64,000 nucleotides of DNA from Toxotes chatareus (taxonomy: Eukaryota; Chordata; Actinopteri; Toxotidae). The stretch lies in contig CM028900.1 of NCBI GenBank assembly GCA_016801885.1, positions 3,010,001 to 3,074,000 of the forward strand, in the 5' to 3' direction. The notes beneath the pieces were generated by a model that saw only the letters and a list, made by a program, of their open reading frames with translations, had not been told where the DNA came from and made no database searches. Shown here piece by piece: positions 58,656-64,000 of the stretch. Position numbers and translations under genes: made by a program. Each line of letters opens with the position of its first letter. Position 1 is the first letter of the stretch.

Positions 58656-61541
58656 AAAACATCTTCGAATGCAGTTTTGTTATTTAACATTATAAATAAA
58701 CTCTAAAGCAGCCAGCGAGCGTGGCTATGGCATAAAGTGGAATCTGCTAAATGTGTCAGAGCAGGTTGTCAGTTCCGTCAAATGAAAACATTAACACTCC
58801 AGTATGAATGAACTGAAAGTTTACACGCTCATTCATTTAATAAGTGAGTTCACACCTCAAGGGCCTACGAAAGCCCTCCAAGCTTTGTTATTTAACAGCA
58901 GCTTAATGAACATTAAGATACGTTAACGACCACTTTGGGGGTTTTTACGTGTTTTAGCTCATTAAACCTATGTTTTAAATAACTACAGAAAAATACAAGT
59001 TTTTTTTATGTAATATATTTATTATGCCGATTCATGAATATGCAAAAACAGCCTGTTGGTAGTGACTTCTAAATTGTGGATGTGTGTCGTTAATAGGCTA
59101 ATACTGTGTGAGGCCCAGTTCAGACAGAGAAATGCAGGACGCACAGAGGATGTTGAAAGTTTTGCAAGAGGTAAGTAGATTATTCAGGAATGAAATAAGT
59201 AGTTGCAGCTCTGCTTAAAACAGAATTTAAAAGCATTTCTCCTGAGCGATGCTTCTCTGTGTGAATGGGCCCTCAGTGTGTATCTGGTCACTCAGATCAC
59301 AAACGTCCAGATGAGACAGGTGGTCTCTGTACACCAGGAAAAAGCCTTCAGACGCCACCTTGTGCTTCCACATCACATCCTATTTTTGCTTAAATGCAAT
59401 GAGGAATTTTTAATTAGCATTTCATTACATTTATATTCTCGTTTCTCCTTCTATTCCATGTATAATAACGAAGAGTTAAAAGTTTCTTTGTTGTTATAAA
59501 TGTCTGCTACATATTGACACTGCACAGCAGTTTGCAGTCTGTTCGTAAATTGCATAATAAAACTCGTCTGTAAACAGGCCAGCCTCCACACGTCTAACAG
59601 CAGGAATGACTGAAAATTTGACCTTTCAAATAATTTCCATGGCAACACTGTGACCTGGGAGAGTTTCAAACATTCACGCAAGTGATAGTGGAAACTTCAA
59701 GAAGCAGCTCTACAGCCAGCGCTGCCTGCCTGTCAGCTTGAGTGAAGCCAAGCATTTTTATCTTCAAGTATTTTGCCTTTACATTTCTGAAAGTGTCCTC
59801 ACAGTAGATTTATGCTTTTCAAAGAAGATCCTTTTTTTCCTGAGGAAACAATAACAGCTCTTAACTGGTTCCACTCAAACAGCAAACCCTGACCTGTTTG
59901 TGTTAATGAAGAACCTGTCAGGTTCTGGCGGGTTAAACTCCAATATGACAGAACTAAACTCACTTTTTTTTTTGACTGCTAATGGTTTTGTGAAGCAAAA
60001 CCAGTGAAAGAAAAAGTGCTGACACGTAATATGTTTGAAAGACGTTTGAACATCTGGTGAGCTCAGTCTTTTCCTGCAGGGTTCCCCATCCCTCCCTTTA
60101 TTTGTCCACTGAGAGCCCTTTTCTCTTGTCTTCTGTTTTCTCTCTCTCACACACACACACTAAAGTCCATAAGGCTAAGAATGTGACACTTGTGCGATCA
60201 GTTGCTTGATGGTCACCAAACCAACAGCTGTCCAAGATTTAAAGACATCAGAGGACTCACAGTGTTGTGTCATTATTTATCACCTCAACTTTGGACCACT
60301 GTGTTGTACTGCCAGGTAACACTGGCCGTGCAGTTGTCTTTGTGCTAGTGTGTGTGCGTACAACACACAAATCCACAGCCTGTGCCAACATTGCTTTGCA
60401 GTGTAAGTTGTGAGGAAGCCCAGCATTTCTTATTCACAGTTTACGTTTAATACCAAAGGCCAGCGTGGATCAACATGTGAGGGCTGAGGGAGCCTGAAGA
60501 TTTTGTTCTTAGCAGGCGTTCAGACTGAAAATGGCACGAGTTTAAAAAACACATGGTTCTGTGAATGTGGCGGCATGAAACTACCACACAGGTGAGAAGT
60601 ACCGTCTAGGTTTAATAACACATCCATGAGTTTTAAGACTTATCTGAAGCCAAACACTGCACTGCAGATTCTAATACTGTGAGCCAACTCTGAAAAGGCA
60701 TCTCAACTACAGACATTTCATCCTCGCTAAGTAAACACTGGAATAACCGAGTTCTTGTTATAACATATCAACGAGGCATGCAGCTAGCTCATATTTGGTT
60801 GGCTAACGCAGTACCTTGCCAGATGACGTTGCGTTGAGGCAAAGAGGAGCCAGGTTCAACGTTTTTTGCTGGATGACTGGTTTCTACATCCTGTCAATGA
60901 AGTGGTCTCGCTGCAACGAACGCCAAGTCTGCTCCTACTGTTGTCAAAACGCTTTCATGCTGTGTGAACACACCCTTCACAAGCATGTTCACATGCTAAT
61001 GTCTGAAAAAAAAAAAAAATCTGAATGTCACACGTCTGCTTCTACAGTTGTCAAACTTGCATCGTTGTATGGTCATGCTGATGACTGATATGCACTGCAT
61101 TACCATATAATAAGGCAGATTTGACAGATGATGCAGGTGAAACTCACTGTGACAGATCAGCATATGTATCTCCAGCATGGTTCACGTCTCTGGAGGACGA
61201 TTTTCATACCGCAAAGAAATGAACTGAAGCCACCGGCTGCTCAAGAGCTCAGAAGAACACATTCAGCCACCTACACGTACCAACCACCTACAAATCACAT
61301 TAGTATGTAATAGCCACTGTAGTGTTTCATTTTCATAGCCAACTACAGTTCTGTTAAGACTCACACCATTCTACAGTGTTTGTTAAGACTGGGCCTCAAA
61401 CGTCAGTTTTAAAGGTATTTCTCGAGTCAGTAGACATGAATATAAGATGGGGTGGGTGGGGGGCCAGAAGATGGGACTAAATTCGACCCTGAGCTTTGTG
61501 TCTGTTCTGGAAACTGAGCATCATGTTGGCAAACCAGATCA

Positions 61542-62067
61542 TCAGAGCGGGGCAAACTGTTGGGGCAGCAGGCTCTGGGTGAGGCTGGGCTGAGGACTTG
61601 CACAGGCACTGCTGGTGACACTAGATCCAGGACTTGGCGAAACGGGCAGACTGGAGACCGAAGCAACTTCCCTGTCTGAACTGTTGTCACTGTCGTCATC
61701 ATGGGACCGGTGATGATGGCTGACCACCACCCTGGAGACCAAGACGGGAGAGGGCAGAAGGGACACCACTAACTTAGTAACTTAAGCTGTGTTAAGCTTT
61801 AATACATAACCTTAGCAAGCATTTCTGTAATAAACATTTCACATTCATGGATGATCCCAAAAAGAATTCATACACTTAAAAGACATGCATTATACATTTC
61901 ACTAAATATTACACAAATATTATAATGTTAAGTTCTTTACTGCATTAGTACTTGTACTGGCTAATATCTGTTTAATATTTTGTTCTCTGTATCCTTTAGG
62001 GGTAAAAAAAATAAAAATAAAATCTGTATTGTATCAGTGAATTCCTGACACCCTTTATTTATATGTC

Positions 62068-62111
<44 letters not shown>

Positions 62112-63858
62112 CTGGATCTGAATGGGCTGACTAGGTCTTGTCTGTGGGGTTCAAACCTGGAGATGTAGCTACACTTGGACCACTAGTGATACAGAGACAA
62201 CCACAAACAGAGTGATTCCACATTTCAAATCAAACCACATTTTCTGATTATAAAAAAAAAAAATCACTTTCATCATTTATTCAGGAAACTTAATTTAATC
62301 TTTCCACAGGTTCTTACTATATGAGCAGGGTCACTGGTTCCCAGATGGACTCCTTTCTGACAGAGAGTCCTCAGCAGACTGTTACCTGCACACACAGAGA
62401 CTGACCTCATGAGTTAAGATGCAAATGTTAAAGGGTCTACAACACATTAAAATATAAAAAAAAAACAAAAAAAAACACAATGGTCTGTGGAAGACAGTGT
62501 GATGTGGTTGAAAGCAAAGATTATTCTGCAAGTTCATTATGATTTACCCTGAAATCTCACAAACCACTTATTAACAATTAGTGTAACATGGCTGGGACAT
62601 AGATGGATCAACAATCTCACAAAGAACAGCAAACCTATAATAAATTAACCACACTGAGGTATATAATTATTATAATTATATTCTAATTATTGTCTGACAG
62701 CAGTGCATTTATGAAACACACGTACCCTTTGCCCTGTTGTTCCAGTATTTCTGTTCCCACTGATCCAGCAGGATGGTGAGGTATCTGGGACACTCAAAGA
62801 AGCGAAGGTAGCGAGATGATGACTGCGATGGGAAAACTCGCTCAAACTCTCCCCGACGGTTCATCTCGTCTTCACTCTCTGCTAGAACGCGAACGTCTTC
62901 TGGAGTCAAGACATCCAACACTGAGTAGAGGAAGTCCTGACACAGACAAAAAGTTGTAAATGCATTTTTTTTTTTACTCCTTACCAATAATAAAATCAGT
63001 ACTAATCATCACCATCAGCTGTACAATGATAGTATATAAAAGTGGGCCAAGAAAAACACAATTAACACCATTTTCTGTGGCTTTTACTGAGAATTTACAT
63101 CCTGTGTATTTTTGCAATAAATTGAAATAATGTGTAAAAACCTTTGACAGGGAAACTGCTTTAGTTGCAGATTAACTGAATAAACGTTCAGACTTTTGGG
63201 ACTGAATTAAATGCACTTGTCTTTAAACATTATTCACCTGTGATTTAGCAGATTCTGCCTTAACATAAATTCACTTTCTTTGATCCACATTGTTTGTATT
63301 TGTTTACCTGGTCTGCGTAGCGCTGTGCGAGGTAAAACGCCCGTTTAACCTTCTCGTCAGCGGACAGGTCTGGTTTGGTCCTCTCCCTGTTCCCCCCACA
63401 CAGACTGCACACACACACACACAAAAGGTCCCAATGAGGTAACAAAAATGCGTATGTAGTAGGTGTGATCCCCGCCTCAGCCTCTGAGGTGTAGGACCTC
63501 CTCCCTACCTGCTGGTGGAGCTAGAGGCGCTGCTGCAGGGAGCGACCACATCTTCTCTTTGAGGAATACGAAAGCCAGCCAGGTTCAGCAGATCTCTGAT
63601 CATCTGACCTTTGATGGAAACATCCAGCGCTGTGTTGGAATGGAGGCTGGACCAGAAACACAGCAGTTACAAGATGTAATCAGAAAACCTACCGACGTTT
63701 TTGTGTGTGCACCTGTGTGTTACCTGGGTGATATGTTAACTTCCAGGATCCAGGGTTTGAGGTTCTCATCCAGCATGATGTCAAAGCCAAACAGCTCGTG
63801 GCAGCTGTACGGTGTCCGAACATGCATCTTCAGCAGGCTGTTAACGTACGGCTCTGAC
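61542..63858 (-). CDS. ttll4: Tubulin polyglutamylase TTLL4, 3' part (continues past the right edge)
   Basis: Exons: 63724-63858, 63509-63646, 63308-63404, 62726-62936, 62318-62385, 62112-62182 and 61542-61731 (TGA). The total is 910 nt, in phase; the first listed exon needs one base from an exon outside the window. The first exon encodes the end of the TTL/ATP-grasp catalytic domain: YSCHELFGFDIMLDENLKPW, followed by ILEVNIS, whose Glu and Asn are metal/ATP ligands in this family. SIKGQMIRDLLNLAGF and SSRYLRFFECPRYL then follow, both diagnostic of TTLL4, and then a Ser-rich C-terminus (SSLPVSPSPGSSVTSSA). TTLL4 starts glutamate chains on tubulin and on nucleosome-assembly proteins. The N-terminal and most catalytic exons are not in the window. 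Confidence 0.92.
62068..62110. repeat. (TG)n microsatellite at a ttll4 donor
   Basis: About 20 TG units on the + strand. On the coding strand the intron starts GTACACACAC, so the repeat begins inside the 5' splice site of the penultimate exon. Confidence 0.9.
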
Positions 63859-64000
63859 CTGATAACAACACAACGCAGACAGAACGGTTCATTTCACACT
63901 CATTATTATTCTGAAATGTCTCTGGTCTTGCACCACTTATTCAAAATTCACCCTTAAAAACAATTTGAGCTCTGAAAAGAATGTGACCGTCTCCTGCATC

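Larger units (their letters stand above)
56740..61541. other. Intergenic region between prkag3 and ttll4
   Basis: Contains the prkag3 leader/promoter side and the ttll4 3' UTR. Repeats are listed separately. Frames at 56567-57129 overlap the prkag3 first exon on the opposite strand or are purine-rich chance frames. No other gene was recognised. Confidence 0.6.

Noticed and set aside
63859..64000. Another ttll4 exon at the right edge
   Set aside because: No acceptor or TTLL-like coding sequence could be confirmed in the last 140 bases; it looks intronic, though an exon could begin just outside the window.

Overview
The window is vertebrate, most probably teleost, genomic DNA. It has spliced genes with GT-AG introns, many CA/TG microsatellites, and typical fish interspersed repeats: hAT relics and MITEs, a Tc1/mariner MITE, and a SINE with an ATGG tail. 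I joined exons by hand from acceptor/donor sites, reading phase and family similarity. Every joined model stays in phase across all its introns.

Layout. (1) 96-3962 (+): the last eight visible exons of a coiled-coil gene resembling KIAA2012, running in from the left edge. (2) 3963-20421: no protein gene. It holds a fold-back element, two deleted hAT transposase relics and a 13 kb satellite of about 75-bp units (about 6660-19620). The long core of the satellite is inverted relative to both ends. (3) 20422-24964 (+): a complete nine-exon gene for a 523-aa coiled-coil and Arg-rich protein that I cannot name. (4) 26765-47153 (-): a complete fer1l6 (type II ferlin), 46 coding exons and 1872 aa, with multiple C2 domains and a C-terminal membrane anchor. 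Its introns carry several DNA transposons. (5) 52009-56739 (-): a complete prkag3 (AMPK gamma-3), 12 coding exons, 355 aa and four CBS repeats. (6) 61542-63858 and on past the right edge (-): the 3' part of ttll4, a tubulin polyglutamylase.

How the genes relate. prkag3 and ttll4 are neighbours in human 2q35, and KIAA2012 is also on human 2q, so that part is conserved synteny. fer1l6 lies on human chromosome 8, so its place here is either a lineage-specific rearrangement or an older arrangement. The genes do not form a pathway. fer1l6 concerns membrane and vesicle biology, prkag3 energy sensing in muscle, and ttll4 microtubule and protein glutamylation. The unnamed + strand gene and fer1l6 are convergent across a 1.8 kb spacer.

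The most unusual thing in the window is the satellite: its self-complementary units, its two orientation switches, its ragged centre, and its position between two internally deleted hAT relics. It may lie in the first intron of the unnamed gene.
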